Shown one piece after another: positions 24,334 through 32,123 of a DNA stretch of 64,000 bases. Position 1 is the stretch's first letter; every line of letters starts with the position of its first letter. Position numbers and translations under genes: made by a program. Source of the stretch: Rhizobiales bacterium IMCC20636 (lineage in GTDB: Bacteria > Pseudomonadota > Alphaproteobacteria > Rhizobiales > GCA-2746425); contig CP018226.1 in the NCBI GenBank assembly GCA_016865015.1, forward strand, positions 186,001 through 250,000. The letters are read 5' to 3'. Below the pieces are notes generated by a model. That model saw only the letters and a list, made by a program, of their open reading frames with translations, made no database searches and had not been told where the DNA came from.

Positions 24334-25350
24334 TTAATTTTCCGTCTCAGGCTCAATTCGCCCGCTCTGCTGCGCCATCGGGTGCAGGGCCTCCAGCGTT
24401 TCGCGCAGATGATCTGTTTGTATATGGGTATAAATCTGCGTGGTTGAAATATCACTGTGGCCCAAAAGTGTTTGCAACGCACGCAAATCTGCACCGTTCT
24501 GCAGAAGATGACTGGCAAAAGCGTGGCGCATGATGTGCGGGGAAACCGTATTCTTGATCCCGGCTCGCTGCGCCAACTGTTTCAGATCGACGGCAAAATT
24601 CTGCCGGGTCATGTGGCCGGTCTTGCTGCTGGCGGGGAACAGAAACAGGCTTTTGCCATCGCGGCCCATGGTTGTCTGATAAGCGGCAAGACGCTGCAGA
24701 TAGGTTGTCATTGCCGTCTTGGCCTGCGGTGTGAGCGGCACCAGCCTTTCCTTGTTGCCCTTGCCACGAACCATGATGAAGGGACCCTTGGCATTTGCCG
24801 CTGTCTTGGGCAGGGAGACCAGTTCGGACACGCGCAGGCCGGTGGCGTAGAGCACTTCCAGTTGGGTATAGAGCCGCCAGGCGGTGAGTGGTGCATCGCG
24901 GCGCGGCGGTTTTTCGTCCGTCTTTGAATTTGCCTCGGCCGCCCTGTCTGCCTGCTGCGCTTCGGCAAGGGCAGTGGATAACATGCGATCCACTTCAAAA
25001 CCTTCCAGAGATTTAGGCAGCGGCTTTCTGGTCTTGGGTGTTTCGATGTTGAGTGTCGGATTGTCCTCACGCAGGCTCTCTGTGTTGAGAAAGCGGAAGA
25101 ATTGTTTGAGCGCTGACAAGTGTCTGGCGATGGTGGTGGCTGCCAGCCCATCCAGCGACAGGCTTTCCAGATAGTGCTCGATATCGCTGATGCTGGCACC
25201 GCCCAAAGTGTGCTTGCCGCGCCTCAAATGTGCTGCGGCACTTTCCAGATCACGGCGGTAGGACTGGATGGTGTTGTCAGCAGCATTGCGCTCACCGACC
25301 ATCATCTCCAGGAAGAAATCGATCAGGACGTGGTCAGCCTGCAGCGACAT
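24334..25350 (-). CDS. xerD: Site-specific tyrosine recombinase XerD
   Basis: The 338-residue recombinase, with XerC, resolves chromosome dimers at dif. The N-terminal SAM-like domain starts at FLEMMVGERNAADNTIQSYR. Catalytic residues: Arg in ATGLRVSEL, Lys in RGKGNKERLVPLT, His-x-x-Arg in PHIMRHAFASHLL, His in LLGHSDISTTQIYTH with the nucleophile Tyr. It is about 40 residues longer than E. coli XerD; much of the excess is a charged, Ala-rich segment near residues 129-157 between the two domains. It sits between accA and a small membrane-protein gene, so it is a housekeeping gene, not a phage integrase. Confidence 0.93.
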   Translation of the reverse strand: MSLQADHVLIDFFLEMMVGERNAADNTIQSYRRDLESAAAHLRRGKHTLGGASISDIEHYLESLSLDGLAATTIARHLSALKQFFRFLNTESLREDNPTLNIETPKTRKPLPKSLEGFEVDRMLSTALAEAQQADRAAEANSKTDEKPPRRDAPLTAWRLYTQLEVLYATGLRVSELVSLPKTAANAKGPFIMVRGKGNKERLVPLTPQAKTAMTTYLQRLAAYQTTMGRDGKSLFLFPASSKTGHMTRQNFAVDLKQLAQRAGIKNTVSPHIMRHAFASHLLQNGADLRALQTLLGHSDISTTQIYTHIQTDHLRETLEALHPMAQQSGRIEPETEN

Positions 25351-25360
25351 GGGCGCAGCG

Positions 25361-25501
25361 TCAGCGGTTCAGCAGATCGGGATCAACCGGTTCTTCGATG
25401 ACCCGTGTGCGTGGTTCCAGATTGGCCAGGTAGAACAGCGTGCCATAACCTGCCGCTCCAATGAGGCCGATACAAATCAACAGGATAATCAGGCTTCGCA
25501 T
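25361..25501 (-). CDS. Small single-pass membrane protein, 46 residues
   Basis: This is a short open frame on the minus strand upstream of xerD, with a 10-base gap to the xerD ATG. It begins MRSLIILLICIGLIGAAGYG, a strong membrane helix, and ends with an acidic, Pro-containing tail (RVIEEPVDPDLLNR). The position between aroK and xerD and the coherent hydrophobic-then-polar design suggest a real gene co-transcribed with xerD. I do not recognise a function. It is short enough to be missed by length cut-offs. Confidence 0.55.
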   Translation of the reverse strand: MRSLIILLICIGLIGAAGYGTLFYLANLEPRTRVIEEPVDPDLLNR

Positions 25502-25649
25502 AGGCTGGTTTGGCTCCCAAAACTTCAGATTTTTGCCGCAAACGGCGTTGCACTGATCTGATAAACAGGTTTATTCATCACCCAAAGCAGGTTTGGCAAG
25601 CGCAAGCGCCAGTCCGTGTGAAATTTTTATGTGTGGATGTTTGCCTGTT

Positions 25650-26255
25650 ATGGCCGATTCTCAGCCTCAGACCTCTTTCGATTGCGCTCAACTGAAGCAG
25701 TTCCTTGGGTCCAGAAGCCTGGTGCTTGTGGGCATGATGGGCGTCGGAAAAAGCAGCGTCGGTCGCCGATTGGCGCATGTTCTGGACCTGCCCTTTGTCG
25801 ATGCTGACAAGGAAATCGAAGAAGCTGCCAATCGCAGTATCGTGGAAATCTTCGAAACCTATGGCGAAGCCCATTTTCGCGATGGCGAAAAGCGTGTGAT
25901 TCAGCGCCTGCTGACTGAAGGGCCTCAGGTTCTGGCCACTGGCGGCGGCGCTTACATGAATGAAGAGACGCGGGCCGATATCGCCGATAAGGGCGTTTCC
26001 GTCTGGCTGAATGCGGAATTGTCAGTGTTGATCGGGCGGGTCAAGCGCAAGCCCACCCGGCCTTTGCTGCAGCAAGCCAACCCGGAACAGGTGCTGGCGG
26101 ATTTGCTGGAAGCACGCAATCCGGTCTATGCGCTGTCCGACATCAAAATCACATCCCGCGATGTGCCGCATGAGGTGGTCGTGGAAGATATTTTGACGGG
26201 GTTGAGCAACTTTATGACCGGCAAAGACGGACAAGCCCTGGAGAGCGAAGCATGA
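25650..26255 (+). CDS. aroK: Shikimate kinase
   Basis: This protein of about 201 residues phosphorylates shikimate at O3 in aromatic amino-acid synthesis. Walker A GMMGVGKSSVGRRLA, shikimate-binding DADKEIEEAANRSI, FRDGEKRVIQRLL and VLATGGGAYMNEETR are visible, and the lid is RKPTRPLLQ. ATG 25650 fits the family N-terminus; ATG 25629 or 25593 would extend it. No start has a strong ribosome site. It overlaps aroB by four bases. The enzyme is the standard partner of aroB. Confidence 0.95.
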   Translation: MADSQPQTSFDCAQLKQFLGSRSLVLVGMMGVGKSSVGRRLAHVLDLPFVDADKEIEEAANRSIVEIFETYGEAHFRDGEKRVIQRLLTEGPQVLATGGGAYMNEETRADIADKGVSVWLNAELSVLIGRVKRKPTRPLLQQANPEQVLADLLEARNPVYALSDIKITSRDVPHEVVVEDILTGLSNFMTGKDGQALESEA

Positions 26256-27385
26256 GTGAACTTGCCGACACTGACCCGACACAGGTTCGGGTGGAGCTGG
26301 GTGCGCGCTCTTATGACATTCTGATCGGCTCCCGGCTGCTCGACAGTCTGGGTGCGGAGATTGTTGCGCGTTATGGAAAAGTACGGGCTGGTATCGTATC
26401 GGACAGCACCGTTGCGCCACTCTACCGTGCGCGGATTGAAGCCAGCCTGACACAGGCCGGCATCGCGCCGGTGTTTTTTGAAATTGCTGCCGGTGAATCC
26501 TCCAAATGCCTGAGTGTGTTTGAAACGCTGGTGGAAGATGTGGTGGGCGCAAGGCTGGAGCGCGGTGATGTGCTGATCGCCCTGGGCGGCGGCGTGGTGG
26601 GCGATCTGACCGGCTATGTGGCGGCATCGGTGCGCCGGGGCATTGGTTTTGTTCAAGTGCCGACATCACTGTTGGCGCAGGTTGACAGTTCGGTTGGCGG
26701 CAAGACCGGCATCAATTCGTCTCATGGCAAGAACCTCATCGGGGCGTTTTATCAGCCCGGTCTGGTGCTGGCGGATACGGATACGCTGAGCACGCTGTCA
26801 CCGCGTGAATTGCGTGCGGGCTATGCGGAAGTGGCCAAATACGGTCTGATTGACGATCCGGATTTCTTTGTCTGGCTGGAGCAAAACCACACAGCGATGC
26901 TGACACAGGGCGATGTATCGGCCCGGATTCATGCCATTGCCAGATCCTGCCGCGCCAAGGCGCGCATTGTCAGTGAAGATGAGCAGGAACATGGCAAACG
27001 CGCCTTGCTGAATCTCGGCCATACATTCGGCCATGCGCTGGAAGGTGCTACCGGCTATTCGGACCGGCTGGTGCATGGGGAAGGCGTGGCAATTGGCATG
27101 GTGCTGGCCCATCAGTTCTCGGCCTATATGAATTTGTGTTCGCCGGATGATGGCGCGCGGGTGAAGGCGCATTTGCAGGCTGTTGGCCTGCCGACCTCTG
27201 TCGGTGATATTGCCGGGGATGCGCCGGATACAGCAACGCTTCTGCGCTTTATCGGTCAGGACAAGAAGGTCCAGAGAGGCACTTTGACCTTTATTCTGAC
27301 ACGCGGCATTGGTGAAGCCTTCGTCTCCAATGATGTGCCATCCAGCGCCGTTGAGGATTTTCTGCGACAGACACTGGAAGGCTGA
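26252..27385 (+). CDS. aroB: 3-dehydroquinate synthase
   Basis: The 377-residue NAD- and zinc-dependent enzyme makes 3-dehydroquinate, the second step of the shikimate pathway. NAD-binding segment LIALGGGVVGDLTGYVAAS, then RRGIGFVQVPTSLLAQVDSS and GKTGINSSHGKNLIGAF, and zinc ligands in LNLGHTFGHALEGAT and RLVHGEGVAIGMVL are clear. It overlaps aroK by ATGA. About 105 bases separate it from the CorC-like gene, a typical rhizobial order aroK-aroB-DUF21/CBS. Confidence 0.97.
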   Translation: MSELADTDPTQVRVELGARSYDILIGSRLLDSLGAEIVARYGKVRAGIVSDSTVAPLYRARIEASLTQAGIAPVFFEIAAGESSKCLSVFETLVEDVVGARLERGDVLIALGGGVVGDLTGYVAASVRRGIGFVQVPTSLLAQVDSSVGGKTGINSSHGKNLIGAFYQPGLVLADTDTLSTLSPRELRAGYAEVAKYGLIDDPDFFVWLEQNHTAMLTQGDVSARIHAIARSCRAKARIVSEDEQEHGKRALLNLGHTFGHALEGATGYSDRLVHGEGVAIGMVLAHQFSAYMNLCSPDDGARVKAHLQAVGLPTSVGDIAGDAPDTATLLRFIGQDKKVQRGTLTFILTRGIGEAFVSNDVPSSAVEDFLRQTLEG

Positions 27386-27490
27386 TTCTGGATGGTGCTG
27401 ACCATCACTGGCGGAATATCTTCAATCTGCGCAGGAAACGGTCTATATGTCTGACATTCACACGCATTTTTGCTGGAGACCGGAAATATC

Positions 27491-28783
27491 ATGACCACTG
27501 CCCTTTGGTTGACGATCCTTGCCATTTTGGTGCTGATCATTATTTCGGCGTTTTTTTCCGGCTCCGAAACGGCACTCACCGCCGCTTCGCGGGCGCGGAT
27601 GCATGCGTTTGAAAAAGCCGGTGATCAACGGGCTGCGATTGTTCAACGCCTTATTCAGACACGGGAAAGGCTGATTGGCGCGCTGCTGCTGGGCAATAAT
27701 CTGGTCAATATTCTGGCCTCGGCTTTGGCCACCAGCCTGTTCATCAATCTGTTTGGCGATACCGGTGTGGTCTATGCCACATTGGTGATGACAGTGGTCG
27801 TGCTGGTGTTTGCCGAAGTGATGCCCAAAACGCTGGCGATTTCCAATCCGGATCGCTTTGCGCTGACGGTTTCGCCTGCTGTCCGGATTATTGTTGCTGT
27901 GTTCAGCCCGGTGGTGATTGCCATCGAGGCATTTGTGAAAATGGTGCTCAATCGATTTGGTGCCAATATCGGCGATCAGGCAATTCTGTCTGCCCATGAC
28001 GAATTGCGCGGCACGGTTGATTTGCAGCATTCGGAAGGCGGCCTGGTCAAGGATGATCGCGACCGTATTGGCGGATTGCTGGATCTGAATGAGCTGGAAG
28101 TCTCCGACATCATGGTTCACCGCACCGGTATGCTGGTGCTTAACGCCGATGAATCCCCCTCTGCGCTGGTGGATTTGGTGCTGGCCAGTCCCTATACGCG
28201 CATTCCCATCTGGCGTGATGAACCGGACAATATTGTCGGTGTGCTGCACGCTAAGGATCTGCTGCGCTCATTGCAATCACAAGAGGGTAATCTGGCAAAG
28301 TTGGATATCAATGAAATTGCCCAGAAACCATGGTTTGTCCCGGATACGACCAGTCTGAAGGCGCAGCTCAATGCCTTTTTGAAACGCAAGATGCATTTTG
28401 CACTTGTGGTGGATGAGTATGGCGAAGTGCAGGGCCTGGTCACGCTGGAAGATATTCTGGAAGAAATTGTCGGCGAAATTGCCGATGAGCATGATGTGGA
28501 AATTCAGGGCGTGGTGCCGCAACCGGATGGCTCGGTCAATGTGGAAGGCACCGTGCCGGTCCGCGATCTCAACCGCGCCATGGACTGGTCGCTGCCTGAT
28601 GAAGAAGCAACGACGATTGCCGGTCTGGTGATTCATGCGGTTCAGACCATTCCCGAACCCGGGCAGGCCTTTACATTTTACGGCTTCCGCTTCCGCATAT
28701 TACGCCGGCAAAGAAACCGCATCACTTCGCTCAGAATCACGCCGCTTTCCAAAGATTCCGGAGCTTTGAAAGCAGGTTCATGA
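27491..28783 (+). CDS. HlyC/CorC family transporter (DUF21, CBS pair, CorC domain)
   Basis: The protein of about 430 residues has an N-terminal DUF21 membrane domain (LWLTILAILVLIIISAFFSG, the SGSETALTAASRAR motif, three to four helices to about residue 150). A CBS pair follows (DIMVHRTGMLVLNADESP to about 330), then a C-terminal CorC/HlyC domain (VPVRDLNRAMDWSLPDE). Relatives (CorB/CorC) are linked to magnesium or cobalt export. ATG 27491 has a purine-rich upstream site (GGAGACCGG, long spacing); an earlier TTG at 27470 is less likely. It overlaps the next gene by ATGA. Confidence 0.92.
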   Translation: MTTALWLTILAILVLIIISAFFSGSETALTAASRARMHAFEKAGDQRAAIVQRLIQTRERLIGALLLGNNLVNILASALATSLFINLFGDTGVVYATLVMTVVVLVFAEVMPKTLAISNPDRFALTVSPAVRIIVAVFSPVVIAIEAFVKMVLNRFGANIGDQAILSAHDELRGTVDLQHSEGGLVKDDRDRIGGLLDLNELEVSDIMVHRTGMLVLNADESPSALVDLVLASPYTRIPIWRDEPDNIVGVLHAKDLLRSLQSQEGNLAKLDINEIAQKPWFVPDTTSLKAQLNAFLKRKMHFALVVDEYGEVQGLVTLEDILEEIVGEIADEHDVEIQGVVPQPDGSVNVEGTVPVRDLNRAMDWSLPDEEATTIAGLVIHAVQTIPEPGQAFTFYGFRFRILRRQRNRITSLRITPLSKDSGALKAGS

Positions 28784-29889
28784 GTGTTGTTGCCGATTAT
28801 GATCTGGCCATTGTGGGTGCCAGTTTTGCCGGGCTGACTGCCGCCCGCTCCGCCGCTTTGCGCGGGTTGAAGGTGGTGGTGATTGAAGCCAAGAAAGACC
28901 CGGGAGCGCGCATTCATACAACGGGCATCGTGGTTCGCGAAGCTGCCGAGGCGGTGGATATTCCGCATACCGTGACGCGCCGTGTCCATGGCATCCGGCT
29001 TTATGCGCCATCGTTAAAACATATGGATTTGTTTGCGCCGGGCTATGCGTTTCTGACAACTGATACTGCAGCCCTGATGCGTTGGCTGGCAGATGAGGCG
29101 ACCCGGGCCGGTGTCAAGATCCTGTGCGATACGCGCTTTACCACGGCGCGTTATGAAAAGGGTCTGGTGCATCTGGCACAGCCAGCCATCACCGCGCGTT
29201 ATCTGCTGGGCTGTGACGGCGCAAAGTCTCAGGTGGCGGAAGCGTTTGGCCTTGCCAAAAACACCAAATTTTTGATTGGCGTTGAGGCCGAATATGCCGG
29301 GTTGAAGAGTTTTGATCCGCGCTTCCTGCACTGCTTTCTGGATTCCAGCATTGCACCGGGCTACATCGCCTGGGCAGCGCCGGGTCCAAAGGTTACCCAG
29401 ATCGGCCTTGCCACCAAGGGCGAGGCCAAACCCGCCTTGCAGCGCTTTATCGATCAGACCGAAGCGCGGTTCAAATATTCCGAGGCCGAGATTGTCGAGC
29501 GCCGCTCAGGTGTCATTCCCTGCGGCGGGTTGGTGCGCCCCTATGCCACGGACGGCGTGATGCTGATGGGCGATTCCGCCGGTCTGGTCTCGCCGTTGAC
29601 AGCTGGGGGCATCAAACTGTCGTTTGAATTCGGCCGCTGCTCGGCCCATGCCATTGCCGATCATCTGCTGAATGCCGGTCCGCCGCCGGAAACCGTCATC
29701 GACGGTGATCTGCCGCGTTTCCGCATCAAATCCGCCCTGCGCAGCGCGCTCAGCTACGGCCCGCCAAACTGGATGTATGATTTATTGATTGGAAGGCCGC
29801 CGCTGCGCGCGTTGGCACAGCGCCTCTATTTCCACCGCAAGGGTGGTGGCGGCTCGTTTGAAGATTTTGCCAGCAAACTGTCAGATTAG
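28780..29889 (+). CDS. FAD-dependent oxidoreductase, geranylgeranyl-reductase-like
   Basis: This 369-residue flavoprotein has the N-terminal dinucleotide fold DLAIVGASFAGLTAARSAAL (GxSxxG variant with Ser) followed by the acidic VIEAKKDPG. A mid-protein LLGCDGAKSQVAEAFGL and the C-terminal FAD segment GVMLMGDSAGLVSPLTAGGI are characteristic of the geranylgeranyl reductase/FixC-like group. The substrate is unknown; isoprenoid reduction is only one possibility. It is translationally coupled (ATGA) to the CorC-like gene. Confidence 0.85.
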   Translation: MSVVADYDLAIVGASFAGLTAARSAALRGLKVVVIEAKKDPGARIHTTGIVVREAAEAVDIPHTVTRRVHGIRLYAPSLKHMDLFAPGYAFLTTDTAALMRWLADEATRAGVKILCDTRFTTARYEKGLVHLAQPAITARYLLGCDGAKSQVAEAFGLAKNTKFLIGVEAEYAGLKSFDPRFLHCFLDSSIAPGYIAWAAPGPKVTQIGLATKGEAKPALQRFIDQTEARFKYSEAEIVERRSGVIPCGGLVRPYATDGVMLMGDSAGLVSPLTAGGIKLSFEFGRCSAHAIADHLLNAGPPPETVIDGDLPRFRIKSALRSALSYGPPNWMYDLLIGRPPLRALAQRLYFHRKGGGGSFEDFASKLSD

Positions 29890-29890
29890 A

Positions 29891-29914
29891 GCGACAGTGC
29901 AAAAGCACTGTCGC
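29891..29914 (+). terminator. Hairpin after the FAD oxidoreductase gene
   Basis: A perfect 10-bp stem GCGACAGTGC/GCACTGTCGC with an AAAA loop lies one base after the stop codon. It lacks a strong T-run (TGAAATTT follows), so it may end transcription inefficiently or act as an RNA 3' stabiliser between convergent genes. Confidence 0.6.
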
Positions 29915-29938
29915 TGAAATTTGGTCTGGCGAAGTCCA

Positions 29939-30412
29939 TCAGGCTTCGTTGATGCTGGAAACGGCCAGATTGGTCAGCTTGCTGTTGGCAGCTTTTTCCT
30001 GATCCAGAATGCTGGTGAGCAAATCATGGGCTTCACCATGGCCGAGAATTTTTGCCCATTCGCGCAGCGTGCCATAGCGCGCAATCTCGTAATGTTCGAC
30101 GGCCTGACAGGCTGCCACCAGCGCCGCGTTCTTGGCATCGCCTGTGGCTTCATCAATGATGCCTTCGGTTTCCTTGATCAGGCCTTCAATGGCATCACAT
30201 TTTTCGCCGGATGCTTCCTTGCCAATGGATTTGAAGACTTTTTCCAACGTCTTCACCTGTTCCTTGGTCTCGTTGAGATGCTCTTCGATGGCATCCTTCA
30301 ACTTCTTGCCATTGGCCGCTTTCTGAACCTTTGGCAGTGCTTTGACGAGTGCATTCTCGGCGTAATAAATGTCCTGAAGTGTGTGCTCAAATGCGTCTGA
30401 GAGGGTTTTCAT
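29939..30412 (-). CDS. DUF892 ferritin-like protein (YciE/YciF-like)
   Basis: The 157-residue four-helix protein matches the DUF892 family, whose members (YciF) are stress-induced ferritin-like proteins. It begins MKTLSDAFEHTLQDIYYAEN and contains metal-ligand-type acids and histidines in the helices (LIKETEGIIDEATGD, ACQAVEHYEIARYGTL, ILDQEKAANSKL). ATG 30412 follows AGGAG at nine bases. It is convergent with the FAD oxidoreductase gene. It is probably involved in oxidative or metal stress, an inference from the family only. Confidence 0.9.
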   Translation of the reverse strand: MKTLSDAFEHTLQDIYYAENALVKALPKVQKAANGKKLKDAIEEHLNETKEQVKTLEKVFKSIGKEASGEKCDAIEGLIKETEGIIDEATGDAKNAALVAACQAVEHYEIARYGTLREWAKILGHGEAHDLLTSILDQEKAANSKLTNLAVSSINEA

Positions 30413-30924
30413 GGGTGTGACACTCCTGTGTTGAAATTTGCACCCACTTAACGATCTGGATTTCAAAAAGTTCCATTGATATCGTGGCGCTATGGAAAGG
30501 GTTGTCACGGTGGTTGCCCCAATGGGAAACGTGCAGGGCTTGCATTATCAGACCGATGATGGCGGGTTTCATAAGGCTCAAGCGGAGCGTGTTGAACGCT
30601 GCTCAGGTGCCAATGCCTGTGGAGATTTGGTGTGCCCACCGCCACCGAGGGCACCAGCGAATGGCCGTTTAGAGCCCACAACGACTAATGCTGCGGCTCG
30701 TCCGCCGCATTCTACGCTAATCAACCATTCACAAGGTCCAGTAGAACAGCAGCATCGAGCTCAATGTCACGGATCGACTTTGGAGGCTTGGTCCGCAAGG
30801 TTGGAGAGGCGTATTATTCAATTCAGGACCGGGTTGTTTCGAAAGTTTTTTCTTAGCCTCGTGCAACGATAATAACTCCACGCTCAATCGTGTCTCTGAA
30901 GCGCATTCGTCTGGAAAGCAGCAC
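30413..30924. other. Gene-poor segment, start of the accessory region
   Basis: About 510 bases carry no convincing gene. An open frame at 30492-30872 is Pro/Arg-rich and looks like chance. A short hairpin TGCGGC/GCCGCA sits near 30692-30709. The sequence style (Pro-, Arg-codon rich in all frames) differs from flanking core genes, as expected of decayed or imported DNA. Confidence 0.4.
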
Positions 30925-31455
30925 CTACTGCAACAAAGACGCCGCGACGAGCGCAACCGTGACGAAAAGGCCCGACATTGTGGAATAGAACGTAAGCGCG
31001 AAGCCGAAGGCGCGATGTCGCGCAGGCCTTCCGACACCGATAGCAAATCCGACACGACCAACCACAAAGGCAATTGAGCAGAGCGGCAGGGCTGCAATAC
31101 AATTCGGTGAAAGGCCGAATGCCAATGCAGGATAGACCAATGCCGCAAGCAACGCCTGCTCGACGGTGTTTGCAAGGTAAGCACGAGCCCGCGCCAAGCT
31201 CAGGTCTTGTACCGGGTTCTGTCCATTGATTGCACCCTCGTGGAAAAAACGATGTCGTGCAATGAAGATGATGCCTGCTGCGAACGAGAGTGCCGGTCCA
31301 AGTAAGGAAGCGGCGAGAAGCCAGCATCGTGCCCCGAGGCTGGCAGTCTGTTCCGGTATAAACCACGCAGCGATCCAGATGGCGGTTACGGCAAGGCAAC
31401 CGAAAGCCATGCCAAATCCGACGCCGCGTTGCTCGTCGCTTAGGCCAACTTTCAT
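30925..31455 (-). CDS. MAPEG family membrane protein
   Basis: This 176-residue protein has about four membrane helices. The family signature region is RARAYLANTVEQALLAALVY followed by IAFVVGRVGFAIGVGRPARH and RAFGFALTFYSTM, as in the membrane-associated glutathione/eicosanoid enzymes. The Arg and Asn-x-x-E residues of the GSH site are present. Length is above the usual 130-150 because of an N-terminal helix (FGMAFGCLAVTAIWIAAWFI). The start has GGGAG eight bases upstream. It is isolated on the minus strand between gene-poor stretches. Confidence 0.85.
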   Translation of the reverse strand: MKVGLSDEQRGVGFGMAFGCLAVTAIWIAAWFIPEQTASLGARCWLLAASLLGPALSFAAGIIFIARHRFFHEGAINGQNPVQDLSLARARAYLANTVEQALLAALVYPALAFGLSPNCIAALPLCSIAFVVGRVGFAIGVGRPARHRAFGFALTFYSTMSGLFVTVALVAASLLQ

Positions 31456-32123
31456 CTCACAGACTCCCAGTGATCGCTTGCAGAGTCCTCAACTTGGTCT
31501 CAAAGCCGTTCGGGCGCAACCGAACTACTCGATCCTTCAGCGCATCGCGTTGTCCGTTTGGGTTTTGGTCGATGGTTGAGACGCGGGCGCATTCAATTTT
31601 CATATGGATATTTTGCGACGAGGTTATGCGACAGCGAAGTGATTGATTTCACTTACCCACAAAAGGCGTTGCAAAACGGATCGAATGACCGGTTTCAGCC
31701 CTCTTGAGGTCTTTAGGGCGATGAGCGCCTCGGTCACTTCCGGCCCATAGCGGACCTTCGTGGCTCGTACAGCCAAAGTCCGCTTGGGCAGATTGATTGC
31801 TGTGTGTAGTGATCTGAGTGGCTAAGATCTCCGATGGTCTGTGTTCATGGGGCAGCACTTCCCAGGGCGAAATTGTCGTTTATTAACAAGACGTAAAAAA
31901 AAACTTGCTTGTTGAGTGATATACGGCGTTACTGCGGCGGGGTGGGACGCAATAAGCTTCTATCGTCTCTGACGCTGAGAGACTTTGGGTTCTACGTTTC
32001 CTAAAATTGACGTTTTTGAGTTGATGCGCAACGGCAGGGCGCAGCTCAATGTTGCCGCGCGCGATTATGCAATAACTAAATGCTTTGGCCGCTGCTTCGG
32101 TTGGGTTTCTGGAGGACTGCAAG
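31456..32123. other. Gene-poor segment with a transposase remnant and AT-rich leader
   Basis: About 670 bases lie between MAPEG and the autotransporter. It holds the decayed transposase frame described separately (31624-31821), then an AT-rich stretch with a run of nine A residues near 31894-31903 that may carry the promoter of the autotransporter gene. Nothing else is supported. Confidence 0.45.
31624..31821 (-). pseudogene. Decayed transposase/integrase fragment
   Basis: Reading the minus strand, 65 residues without a start codon include TKVRYGPEVTEALIAL and then GLKPVIRSVLQRLL. The block RYGPEVTEAL resembles, from memory, the region after the helix-turn-helix of IS481/ISNCY-type transposases, where it continues into a Trp-containing and GKRLKPLI-type stretch; that middle portion appears deleted here. 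It is too short to be functional. The assignment rests on one motif and could be coincidental. Confidence 0.35.

Noticed and set aside
24334..25350. Phage or island integrase
   Set aside because: The tyrosine recombinase is between accA and aroK in a core context and has the XerD family pattern; no attachment site or phage genes nearby.
30492..30872. 126-residue open frame
   Set aside because: Pro/Arg-rich composition, no domain pattern and no operon context; likely chance in a GC-rich stretch.
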